Origin: Legionella feeleii
GTDB taxonomy: Bacteria; Pseudomonadota; Gammaproteobacteria; Legionellales; Legionellaceae
DNA length: 64,000 nt
NCBI RefSeq assembly: GCF_001467625.1
Contig: NZ_LNYB01000018.1
Location: forward strand, 46,440-110,439
Direction of reading: 5' to 3'
In this document: piece after piece, positions 47,657 to 56,190 of the stretch
How the letters are laid out: each line of letters opens with the position of its first letter
Numbering within the stretch: position 1 is the first letter of the stretch
Translations under genes and position numbers: made by a program
The notes under the pieces: generated by a model
Told to the model about the DNA's origin: nothing
The model's database searches: none
What the model saw: the letters and a program-made list of their open reading frames with translations, nothing else

Positions 47657-50038
47657 ATGGAACTAAAGGACTCAAAAAAACAGGATCTGAATGATCAGGA
47701 AAAGGATCAGCCGGAGCCATTAGCCCATCGCATTCACAGTGATCAGATTCGTCTTCTCTATCAGCAAAATCCATTTGGCATAGCAGCCCAAAGTTTTGCT
47801 GCCGTTTTCCTTACTATTGCCTTGTGGAAAGTAGTTCCCAGATCCTCCTTGATTAGCTGGCTCTTTTACATGCTTTTGCTCTCAACGTTATGGCTGATTA
47901 CCGCTATTTATTATCACTTGAAAGAAACTCGGTTGTCGCAAGATACCTGGTTAATCCTTTTTGCTGTTTTTACCTTTCTCTCAGGTTGTGGCTGGGGAAT
48001 TGCCGGCTCTTTATTAATGCCTGCTGAAAGCCTTGTCCATCAAACCTTTGTAGTGATCCTCATTTTTGGTATGACCGCCGGTTCAATTTCTTTTTTTTCC
48101 CCTGTTACGAGCATCTATAGCCTGTTTCTTTTGCCTACGTTCATCCCTTTTAACATTTGGCTCTTTCTCCAGGGGGGGATCTATATTATTTTAGGTTTTA
48201 GCGGCCTTATTTATATGCCTATTATTTTTGCCAGTTGTTATTATTCGAACAAATTTCTACTCACATCGCTCTCCCTGGCCTACAAAAATGTAAACCTTGA
48301 TTTACTTAATCAATTATTAGAAAAAAGGGTAGCCCACCGCACAAGTGAACTGGAAAAAAGCCTGGCACTGACACAATCAACGCTGGAATCGACAGCAGAA
48401 GGCTTATTAGTAGTTGATCGCCATGGAAATATTGAATATTACAATCAAAAATTTATAGATATGTGGCAAATGCCCGCAAAATTCACTCAAGAACCTGATT
48501 GGCAATTTTTCATTAATGAGATTTTCAAAAAACTGAAGCATCCACAAATATTCCTGACAAACATTGATGAATTACAGGCAAACCCAAAACAGGAGCGCTT
48601 TGACGAAATAATTTCTATTAACAATAACGTGTTTGAGTGGCATGCCAAACCACACAAGATGCATGATAAGATTGTAGGTCGCGTGTGGAGCTTCCGTGAT
48701 ATCACCATGCGCAAACAAATGGAGCAGCAACTTGCTTACCAGGCAAATCATGATTTGTTGACAGGCCTACCTAATCGTACCTTACTTTATGATCGCATCA
48801 ATCAGGGAATTGCCCATGCAAGGCGCGACCAAACCAGACTGATCATCATGTTTCTCGACATTGATAACTTTAAGCTCATTAACGACAACCTTGGCCATAA
48901 TGCAGGCGATATGCTGCTACAAGAAATTGCACAACGCCTTCTTCTCTGTACTCGCGAAAGTGATACCGTTGCTCGTTTTGGTGGTGATGAGTTTGTGATC
49001 TTATTGGTAGCCAATACTCATAAAGAGATACGTCTTGTATCACAGCGTATTCTCACCAGGGTGGCACAATCTATCGAACTGGCAAGCCATGAAATCGTTG
49101 TGACTGCCAGTATTGGTATCAGCATTTATCCCCATGACGGGAATGATGCTGCTACACTCCTTAAGAATGCTGATATGGCAATGTATATGGCCAAAAATCA
49201 GGGACGCAATACCGTCAAGCTTTATCACGAATCCATTAAAAACCATAGCAAAAAGAGTTTGGAAATGCAGATTGAGTTGCGTAATGCCTTATTACGTAAT
49301 GAGTTTTATTTGCTCTACCAACCAACGATTGATTTAAAAACCGGACAGATTAGTGGTGTTGAGGCACTGGTTCGATGGCGACATCCAAAGAGAGGGATCA
49401 TCTTTCCTCAGCACTTTATACCAATTGCAGAAGAGTCACGAATCATTATCCCTTTGGGTGAATGGATCTTGCAGAATGCTTGCTTGCAAAATAAGGATTG
49501 GCAATCCCAAGGATTGAGGCCCGTGCGGATGGCAATCAATGTTTCTGGCGTTCAAATCATGCGTGAAAACTTTGCTGATATAGTCGAACAATCATTAGCG
49601 AGTGCCCAACTATCTCCACAGTATATAGAAATTGAACTCACTGAAAGTACCATCATGAATGAAACAGTTCAAAATCTCTATACCTTAAAACGACTCAAGG
49701 AAATTGGTATCAATCTGACTATTGATGATTTCGGCACGGGCTATTCCAGTTTAAACTATCTAAAGCAATTTCCAGTGAACAAATTGAAAATTGATCAATC
49801 TTTTGTTAGCGATTGTATTAGCGAGCAAAATGATGCATCCATCGTTGAAGCAATTATTGCTATGGGACATAGCCTAAAACTCAAAGTCCTTGCAGAAGGC
49901 ATAGAGACCGAAGAACAACTGCAGTTTTTACAGCAGTGTCAATGTGATGAGGGGCAGGGATTTTTTTACGGCCAACCAATGAGTGCTGAAGCCTTCGCCA
50001 AATTGCTGAGTGAGGATCTGGATTACAGTAGCGAGTGA
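47657..50038 (+). CDS. Membrane PAS-GGDEF-EAL c-di-GMP enzyme
   Basis: 793 residues. N-terminal membrane module with about six helices (30-210), a PAS domain (about 240-350: LESTAEGLLVVDRHGNIEYYN), GGDEF (about 360-520) with intact RFGGDEF and an upstream RESD inhibitory-site motif, and EAL (about 535-785) with intact EALVRW, and the NVS.., ELTES, DDFGTGYSS, KIDQSFV and AEGIETEEQ motifs. Both synthesis and breakdown of c-di-GMP are therefore possible. GGAGG lies upstream of both ATG 47657 (11 nt) and TTG 47654 (8 nt). It stands alone, between the sidH locus and a convergent gene. Confidence 0.93.
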   Translation: MELKDSKKQDLNDQEKDQPEPLAHRIHSDQIRLLYQQNPFGIAAQSFAAVFLTIALWKVVPRSSLISWLFYMLLLSTLWLITAIYYHLKETRLSQDTWLILFAVFTFLSGCGWGIAGSLLMPAESLVHQTFVVILIFGMTAGSISFFSPVTSIYSLFLLPTFIPFNIWLFLQGGIYIILGFSGLIYMPIIFASCYYSNKFLLTSLSLAYKNVNLDLLNQLLEKRVAHRTSELEKSLALTQSTLESTAEGLLVVDRHGNIEYYNQKFIDMWQMPAKFTQEPDWQFFINEIFKKLKHPQIFLTNIDELQANPKQERFDEIISINNNVFEWHAKPHKMHDKIVGRVWSFRDITMRKQMEQQLAYQANHDLLTGLPNRTLLYDRINQGIAHARRDQTRLIIMFLDIDNFKLINDNLGHNAGDMLLQEIAQRLLLCTRESDTVARFGGDEFVILLVANTHKEIRLVSQRILTRVAQSIELASHEIVVTASIGISIYPHDGNDAATLLKNADMAMYMAKNQGRNTVKLYHESIKNHSKKSLEMQIELRNALLRNEFYLLYQPTIDLKTGQISGVEALVRWRHPKRGIIFPQHFIPIAEESRIIIPLGEWILQNACLQNKDWQSQGLRPVRMAINVSGVQIMRENFADIVEQSLASAQLSPQYIEIELTESTIMNETVQNLYTLKRLKEIGINLTIDDFGTGYSSLNYLKQFPVNKLKIDQSFVSDCISEQNDASIVEAIIAMGHSLKLKVLAEGIETEEQLQFLQQCQCDEGQGFFYGQPMSAEAFAKLLSEDLDYSSE

Positions 50039-50124
50039 TTCTACTGATTTGCTTAGGTCATGTACAAAAGGTTACCTCTTTTTGATAACCTTCACCTGGC
50101 AGCATTCTTGTGTTTAGATCAACA

Positions 50125-50652
50125 TCAATTTGTAGCACGTGCAAAGGTTTCTTTTGCGAGAGTTAAACGTTTTTCTACCTCACCCAATTCTGCTTGCAAG
50201 TTTAATAAAGCGTTCGGATCAGCATGAGATTGCCGCATGAGTTGCTGAGATTTAACCATTGCCTGTTGTTGTGCTGATAAAAGCTCAATATCACTTTGCA
50301 GAGATTGCAACCATTGCTGTCGAGTACTGATTAAATTGACGCCAAAACTGATGTTTGCTCTTGCTTTTGGCTTTTTATCCTGCAGATTGCATAAGGTCAC
50401 CAAAACATTAATTTTTTGATTAATTCGTTGGGCAAGATAATAAGCACAAGACTGATTTTTCTGTGCCGCCAAATTTTGAATATCGGCTTTAATTTCATTA
50501 ATGAAAGCAGAGGCACTTGCATCCCCATGGGAATGAAATAAACCTCTGGGTAACGACTTGGTGGGAAAATGCGCGCTCACCAATGAACTAATTTTCCATT
50601 CCAATTCTGGTAGTCGCGCTTCCAAAGCAAGCAAGAGTTGTTCAATAGTCAT
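50125..50652 (-). CDS. PriC-like primosomal protein (tentative)
   Basis: 175 residues, all helical. The layout resembles PriC, the small restart primosome protein: LPRGLFH near residue 35 (compare FDRHLF), AAQKNQSCAYYLAQRINQKINVL (compare AWLAEHLAAQLEAI) and a C-terminal ALLNLQAELGEVEKRLTLAKETFAR (compare EVEAYEARLARCRHALEKIENRL). This is a pattern-level match only. Gap to the permease upstream is 9 bp, so it is probably co-transcribed. Confidence 0.5.
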   Translation of the reverse strand: MTIEQLLLALEARLPELEWKISSLVSAHFPTKSLPRGLFHSHGDASASAFINEIKADIQNLAAQKNQSCAYYLAQRINQKINVLVTLCNLQDKKPKARANISFGVNLISTRQQWLQSLQSDIELLSAQQQAMVKSQQLMRQSHADPNALLNLQAELGEVEKRLTLAKETFARATN

Positions 50653-50661
50653 ACCAGCCTG

Positions 50662-52077
50662 TTACAAGACTAAATCTGTTCCCAATTGTTGAACACGAAT
50701 AGCACGTGACTGAAACCAGGAACTGACAAAAGGAGGCAAACACATCAAACACAAGCCTGTAACCAAGGTCAGCTCATAACGGCTAACACCCCCAACATTA
50801 ATGCCTTCTGGCGGCATGAAACTCACTACCAAGGTTGTTAGCCCACCTATAATACCAATCCCGGCCACCAGGAGCATACCCGCCATACCACCTGGAATGC
50901 GGAAGGCACGCGGGTGATTCGGCGCACTTATACGCAATTTAATAGCAGCAACAAACATTAGCAAATACATCAACATATAAAGTTGCGCAGCCAAAGCGGT
51001 TAATAACCAATAAGAACCGTTGACACTTGGCATAAATAAGAACAATGCAGATAAAATGGTGACTATTACGGCTTGACTGATTAACATGACAACAGGCGCA
51101 CCATGTGCGTTTGTACGTCGAAACACCTCAGGCAAATTGCCATCTTCAGCTGCAACCAGCAAACCCTTAGTCGGTGCTATGATCCAGTTGCTCACACCAC
51201 CAAGCCCACCCATAACCAACATCAATGCAATGAAAGGCATAAACCAAACCAAATGATACTTAGAGAAAAAAGCATCAAAGGCCTGCATAATACCAGCTAC
51301 CAGATTAATGTCTTGCTGTGGTAAAACAACTGCAATCGCCAGTGAACCTAAAATCAATGTACTCAAAATGATAAATACTGAATAAGTTAATGCGCGCGGA
51401 AAAGCACGTTGCGGATTATCAACATCATTAGCATGCACAGTAGCAATTTCAATACCGCAAAAAGACATCATAATTGCTGTTAGCGAAACCCACATGGACC
51501 TGTCCTGCCAATGCGGACTGATACTTGCCGAATCAAATTGCACCTGCAAAGGGTTACCACCAACAATCCAGGCAGCGCCTAAGCCAATAATTAAAGCCAT
51601 AGGCAATAATAAACCGGAGAGCGCACAAATATTGCTAAACAAGGCAGAGGAACGCATACCACGCAGATTGACTAAAGTCGCCCCCCAGAAAGCACTGACA
51701 ATGACTATCCAGAGGAAATAAGGATTAGATGCCATAGAAGGGTTAATTAAATAACCAATAGTTCCAGCCACAAAAGATAGAATGGTCGGATACCAAATTA
51801 CGTTTTCAATCCATTGCAACCAAATTGCTAAAAACCCTGTTTTTTTACCAAAAGCTTCTTTTACCCAGATATAAATCCCGCCTTGTTTTGCCCATCCAGA
51901 GGCAAGCTCTGCCGATACCAATGCCGTGGGAATTAAAAAAAACAATGCACCTAAAATAAAGAAGGAAATCAACTGACTACCAAAAAGGGCTGTAGCTGGC
52001 AAATTGCGAATACTGTCTACAGAACCGACCGTAATCATTGTGAGACTAAAAATGGACAACGTGTGTTTACTACTCAT
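50662..52077 (-). CDS. APC-family amino-acid permease/antiporter
   Basis: 471 residues with about 12 membrane helices. N-terminal SLTMITVGSVDSIRNLPATALFGSQLI and the ELASGWAKQGGIYIWVKEAFGKKTGFLAIWLQWIENV block are typical of the glutamate:GABA antiporter (GadC) branch of the APC superfamily. FCGIEIATVHANDVDNPQRAFPRAL in the middle supports this. Substrate not assignable; Legionella live on host amino acids. A possible PmrA-like box lies 57 bp upstream. The 347-bp gap to the amidohydrolase is a divergent promoter region. Confidence 0.88.
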   Translation of the reverse strand: MSSKHTLSIFSLTMITVGSVDSIRNLPATALFGSQLISFFILGALFFLIPTALVSAELASGWAKQGGIYIWVKEAFGKKTGFLAIWLQWIENVIWYPTILSFVAGTIGYLINPSMASNPYFLWIVIVSAFWGATLVNLRGMRSSALFSNICALSGLLLPMALIIGLGAAWIVGGNPLQVQFDSASISPHWQDRSMWVSLTAIMMSFCGIEIATVHANDVDNPQRAFPRALTYSVFIILSTLILGSLAIAVVLPQQDINLVAGIMQAFDAFFSKYHLVWFMPFIALMLVMGGLGGVSNWIIAPTKGLLVAAEDGNLPEVFRRTNAHGAPVVMLISQAVIVTILSALFLFMPSVNGSYWLLTALAAQLYMLMYLLMFVAAIKLRISAPNHPRAFRIPGGMAGMLLVAGIGIIGGLTTLVVSFMPPEGINVGGVSRYELTLVTGLCLMCLPPFVSSWFQSRAIRVQQLGTDLVL

Positions 52078-52133
52078 TGCATTCCTTTTCTATTGTTCCA
52101 ACGCTTACAAAAAGATTATTGTACCGAGGCAAG

Positions 52134-52153
52134 CTTAAGATAACCTTAATAAT
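52134..52153. promoter_or_regulatory. Candidate PmrA-like box, permease/amidohydrolase gap
   Basis: CTTAAGATA-AC-CTTAATAAT on the plus strand: two 9-base halves at an 11-base period, 7/9 and 8/9 to CTTAATATT. The 15-base core is identical to that upstream of sidH. It faces the amidohydrolase, about 270 bp away. Apart from this, the 347-bp gap 52078-52424 shows only AT-rich sequence. Confidence 0.4.
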
Positions 52154-52424
52154 CGTGTAAAAAATAAACAAAAACCGCATTCACTTTACGCCACTCTGAC
52201 CATTTTGTAAATTAGTGTACAAGAGGAATTTAAGAATAATAATCCTATTTGGTCCTACCAGGATATCTCAGCAATTTTTTAACAAATGAAACTGCGCTTT
52301 ACAGGGCCAAATTCAAAGAATAACTCAACTTTTTATCAATCAATTACTGTGAAAACGTGAAAATCTTTGCCAGTTCTTAATAACTTACGCTAGGATTATG
52401 ATAATGCCTTACACTAGGATGTGA

Positions 52425-54149
52425 ATGATGCAACATATGCGTAAAATCGTTGTCGCGGGGCTTGCCTGGTTAACCTATTCCTGTTTTGTATTCGCTGAAG
52501 TTGCCAAGGATACTCTTTGTCAAAATGCAAGCACTCTCTTTATAAACGCCAATTTTATCACCTTAAATCCCAATCAACCGCACGCGACTGCTGTTGCAGT
52601 CACTAATCACCGTATCGTAGCCGTTGGAGAACAACAAACATTGTTGGCTAACTGCCGTGGTAAAAATACCCAGGTGGTTGATTTGCAAGGTGCAGTCGTC
52701 ACACCGGGCTTTATCGATACTCACTCGCAATTCCTGCTCTATGGCTGGTTAACCGACCACGCTATTGATTTATCAACTACGAATGCCCTCGAGCAACCTG
52801 ATTGGCAACCAATCAAAACAACCTCCGCATTTTTAGCCGCAATAAAAAATAAACTGAACACGAATGACGAATGGCTCATTATTAATGGCTACGATCAAAT
52901 GCGCATGCAAGGGGAGCCTCTTGTCCAGGCGATGTTGGATAAAATTAGTACCACGAAACCCATCATAGTCTTCTTTTCTTCAGGTCATCAGGCATTGCTT
53001 AATCAGGCTGCAATAAAAAAAATACCCTCCCTGGCCGATAAAATTAATCAGGACGGCGTCATTCGCAATGAACCCTTATACAATTTATTGGCAATTCTAA
53101 TTAAAGAAGAGCAAGTAACAGCAGGGATTCAGACTGCAGCCAAGCGTTATTCACAACGAGGTTATACTACAGTCACTGAAGCACGAGCCCAACCTGAGTG
53201 GCTCAGTAGTTATGGGCAATTAGCCCAACAGGATGATTTTCCGGTAGATATTATTGTCAATCCCGCGAGTGTTCCTGAAAAACAACGAATGGATCTGGTC
53301 TATCAGGACAAGCCGCGTCTCTACTCAGGGCCCGTCACAATCCAGGTTGATGGGGCAGCCAATGAATACAGGGCCTTCCTCAACCAATCTTATTTAAACG
53401 TTAATTTGGAATGGAAGGGGCCTCTGAATTACTCGCCCAGAGAACTGGAAGCAATCATGATGGCTGCAGGCCGTGCAAAAACACCGGTGGCACTGGAGTG
53501 CGATGGTGATGCGGCAATTGATTTGTCCTTAAATCTTACCGCGAAAGTACAACGTTTTTATCCTGATACGCTGTTTCATCCAATCATTGTGAATGCCCAA
53601 TTTGTTCGCCAGGATCAGTTAGAGCGTATGCGTCAATTAGGAGTGACTGTCAATTGGTTTGTACCCCATTTGTATTATTGGGGTGAGGCTTTATGCCAAA
53701 GAATACCTAACCCCAACGGATTCTTTAAAGATACGCCGTTAGCCAGCGCCAAAAGAACCTTTGGAACAATCAGTGCTCATGCACACTCACCAACCACAGC
53801 CCCTAACCCCTTACAAATGATGCAGTTCATGAACACCCGTGAAATACAAAACTGGGACTCCCCCCCAACAAAGGCGTGTATCGACAAATTTGCCGCCAAT
53901 GAGCAGGTGGAGCTCAATGATGCACTCAAAGCACTTACAATCGATGCAGCCTTACTCTATGGTTTAGAACAAGACAAAGGGAGTCTCGAACCAGGCAAAC
54001 TGGCTGACATGACTATCTTGAGCGCCGACCCGTTACAAAGTAAAAATCTGCCAACTATCCAGATTTTAGGTACGATAGTACGCGGGGTGATGCATTTACA
54101 ATCCTCGACTCCCCCTGTGAAGGGGGTTTCCGAAGCAACCTCGCCTTAA
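52425..54149 (+). CDS. Exported YtcJ-like amidohydrolase homologue, metal ligands lost
   Basis: 574 residues. Signal peptide (about 5-24, IVVAGLAWLTYSCFVFA), then the amidohydrolase-3 layout: INANFITLNP..PHATAVAVTNHRIVAVG, VVDLQGAVVTPGFIDTHSQF, and the C-terminal KGSLEPGKLADMTILSADPL. The active-site positions are altered: HxH is HSQ (Gln 102), HAIGD is ECDGD (Glu 358), EHAQ is VNAQ (Asn 390), and the GSD Asp is GTI (Ile 449). Four of five usual metal ligands are thus replaced. The frame is intact over its full length, so it is probably a functional non-enzyme or an enzyme of changed mechanism. It is transcribed alone; a decayed lipase fragment follows. Confidence 0.82.
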   Translation: MMQHMRKIVVAGLAWLTYSCFVFAEVAKDTLCQNASTLFINANFITLNPNQPHATAVAVTNHRIVAVGEQQTLLANCRGKNTQVVDLQGAVVTPGFIDTHSQFLLYGWLTDHAIDLSTTNALEQPDWQPIKTTSAFLAAIKNKLNTNDEWLIINGYDQMRMQGEPLVQAMLDKISTTKPIIVFFSSGHQALLNQAAIKKIPSLADKINQDGVIRNEPLYNLLAILIKEEQVTAGIQTAAKRYSQRGYTTVTEARAQPEWLSSYGQLAQQDDFPVDIIVNPASVPEKQRMDLVYQDKPRLYSGPVTIQVDGAANEYRAFLNQSYLNVNLEWKGPLNYSPRELEAIMMAAGRAKTPVALECDGDAAIDLSLNLTAKVQRFYPDTLFHPIIVNAQFVRQDQLERMRQLGVTVNWFVPHLYYWGEALCQRIPNPNGFFKDTPLASAKRTFGTISAHAHSPTTAPNPLQMMQFMNTREIQNWDSPPTKACIDKFAANEQVELNDALKALTIDAALLYGLEQDKGSLEPGKLADMTILSADPLQSKNLPTIQILGTIVRGVMHLQSSTPPVKGVSEATSP

Positions 54150-54235
54150 TCAACACGGATTGCAATCAGGCACTGGCTTTATGGGAACTACTTCCATTTT
54201 CGCTGGATTGCGTGATTGCTTTCCTTAGAAGCTAG

Positions 54236-54496
54236 AAAGCCCCTGATCAACAGCAAAACATCGCTCATAGGGAACAAACCAAAGAAGCCATTCTTAACAA
54301 CCCAGCCCTTAATGAAGCCTTGACAGTTAGTTATCAAAGCCATTTGGAAAATGGTTTGACTGCAGCAATATCACCTTCCTGCGCAGGCTATCTATTCTGG
54401 GATCATGTTCATCCAACGACTGCAACACACCAGCTAATAGCCCACTATGCACGTACAGCAATTGATGAAGCAGGGTTTCAAGCCATTAATCAATAG
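54236..54496 (+). pseudogene. Remnant of an SGNH/GDSL lipase (C-terminal end)
   Basis: An 86-codon open stretch with no ATG, bounded by TAG at 54233 and TAG at 54494. Its translation contains GYLFWDHVHPTTATHQLIAHYA, the block V Asp-x-x-His of SGNH esterases (PlaA/thermolabile-haemolysin-like lysophospholipases end this way), followed by a normal-looking terminus AIDEAGFQAINQ. The N-terminal two thirds, including the GDSL nucleophile, are missing. The rest of the 491-bp gap (54150-54640) holds no gene. Confidence 0.7.
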
Positions 54497-54640
54497 TTGA
54501 CGAGCTAAAATAACCTGCAAAACATCAGCTAATGCCCATATTGTGCATAAAATACAACAATGGATATAATGCGACATTTCGGACTGTCTTAAGGATAGCT
54601 TAATACTCGATCTGTATTATTAAGGTCCATTTTGCTGTGA

Positions 54641-55846
54641 ATGAGAAGAGAGATGCCTAGAGTTAAAGGTAAAGGCCCCATTTTAAAAGCCAATTTTGTT
54701 GGTAAAGGAAAATCCAAAAAGAATTTTTCTGATCTCAGCAGCACAACTAATTTGATGCTTCTTAGTATAGTAGGCAACGAATATTGCGCAGGGGAGTATC
54801 TGGAGGCAGCACTCAAGTATTCATTGCAACACCATCGCTCCACCACGCTTCTCATCGCAGATGAGGTTTATTGGCATAATTTAAAACCTCGAAGTTCCGA
54901 GGAAGCACCACTTTCCCAAGACAAAATCAATGAACTTAAACAGAAAGCGCTTACGCTAGGTGCTGAATATTTTGAAAGTAATTTACAACATTTCCTGGCT
55001 CCTCTTGGCATATCAGCCGAAAATTTTAACAAGGACCATGGTGATAAAAGCACTAAAGAAAAAATTACCCTTATCAACAACCTTGCTCGCCGTGCCGGCC
55101 TGAATTTTCAAATAGTAGGATGGCAGGATTGGATTAACTCGCCTGATTTCCAAAAAAATAAAGTTGATATTATGCAACTCTATGAAACAACGGAACACTT
55201 AAAAAAGAGCGTTGAACATACCGCGCATGAGTTTGCCAAGCGCCATGAGCAAGAAGGCGGTTTTGACCTTTGGTACCAGCGCTCCATAGATTATTTAACT
55301 GAAGAAAGTCCAGCCGTAATGTGGCTAGGGGCAGCCCTGGGTTATAATTTTGTGACCTATCCAGGAGATATGATTGATACTTTTCAAGCGACAAAAGATT
55401 ATTTTGTAGTTCCTCCCACCTTGCCTCTACATGAAAGGCCCTCTTTTGCTATTCTTTCAGAGCAGCCTCATTTACTCGTTAATTGGATGCAGACTTATTT
55501 TAAAAGAGAAAGCCCTAAACCAGAAAAAACTGTGACAGCAAGTCATCCGCTTCAATTTTTTACCCCAAATCCGGATCAAACCGTCAGTACTGTTGTAGGA
55601 AGTGCAATCACTGGGGCGATGCTGAAAAGCATAACCTTAGCCTCAGAACCCCAAAAACAAAAATTTGACCATGCAGTTCATGAATTCAGCAATCTGCTTT
55701 TTTCACTGAAAAGCAAGGATAGAAAAGAGCTGCTTGATTTAATGATGAGGCTTTCCCTGGTAGCCGATATTATTCAAGATTACCAGGGGCAACAAGGGAC
55801 CTCACTAGAAGCGCGCGAACAACTACTAATCGAACACAACCAATAG
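54641..55846 (+). CDS. Cyclodipeptide synthase, XYP subfamily, with C-terminal extension
   Basis: Uses two aminoacyl-tRNAs to make a cyclodipeptide. The Rossmann start is LLSIVGNEYCAGEYLEAALKY with candidate catalytic Ser42, then TTLLIADEVYWHNL; the second half has YLTEESPAVMWLG (Tyr218, Glu222) and NFVTYPGDMIDTFQATKDYF (Tyr240-Pro241). Tyr-Pro instead of Tyr-Gln places it in the XYP subfamily, known from Legionella relatives and Rickettsiella. CDPSs are usually 220-290 aa; here about 260 residues form the enzyme, and 261-401 is an extra helical domain of unknown role. The N-terminus is basic (KGKGPILKANFVGKGKSKK), as in tRNA-binding CDPSs. No modifying oxidase or methyltransferase adjoins. 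Start 54641 or 54653 is undecided. The product amino acids cannot be predicted. Confidence 0.82.
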   Translation: MRREMPRVKGKGPILKANFVGKGKSKKNFSDLSSTTNLMLLSIVGNEYCAGEYLEAALKYSLQHHRSTTLLIADEVYWHNLKPRSSEEAPLSQDKINELKQKALTLGAEYFESNLQHFLAPLGISAENFNKDHGDKSTKEKITLINNLARRAGLNFQIVGWQDWINSPDFQKNKVDIMQLYETTEHLKKSVEHTAHEFAKRHEQEGGFDLWYQRSIDYLTEESPAVMWLGAALGYNFVTYPGDMIDTFQATKDYFVVPPTLPLHERPSFAILSEQPHLLVNWMQTYFKRESPKPEKTVTASHPLQFFTPNPDQTVSTVVGSAITGAMLKSITLASEPQKQKFDHAVHEFSNLLFSLKSKDRKELLDLMMRLSLVADIIQDYQGQQGTSLEAREQLLIEHNQ

Positions 55847-56091
55847 TCTCTTCGCGGGCTCCAGCACAACAAGTAGTCGCCTCGCAGTCAACTGCAATAT
55901 TGCAGGGAGAAAGGTCAGATTCCCTGCCTGCTTTAGAAAAAGCAATGTCAGAGGTTACTCTAGATAATCCTCCGCGAAAAGATAGAGTGGCGTTTTTCTC
56001 CTCTCTCAAGGAGATACCAAAGACCACCGCCCACAGAGAAAATTTGGAAACCCCCAAAGACGAGAGCGGCCTGGCACACGCATTCATTTAA
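55737..56091 (+). pseudogene. Out-of-frame tail of the cyclodipeptide synthase
   Basis: The -1 frame (offset +2) is open from 55737 to the TAA at 56089-56091, overlapping the last 110 bp of the synthase ORF. It reads through QPIVSSRAPAQQVVAS, then SLPALEKAMSEVTL, ending ESGLAHAFI, with coding-like composition and no good start of its own (only TTG 55900). The simplest reading is a single-base indel near 55790-55846 that cut a roughly 480-aa protein to 401. An authentic separate small gene is less likely. Confidence 0.5.
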
Positions 56092-56190
56092 TCTCCCCGG
56101 GCAATTGCAAGGTAGAGAAAAACAAACCATTAGTTGTCTTGTCGAGTTCAGGTATACTCTGAGAGTTCCCCCAACAAAAACAAGACACGA

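Noticed and set aside
55770..56087. Minus-strand ORF opposite the synthase tail
   Set aside because: The plus-strand frame there continues the synthase composition; the minus-strand translation is Arg/Ser-rich and looks like a shadow.
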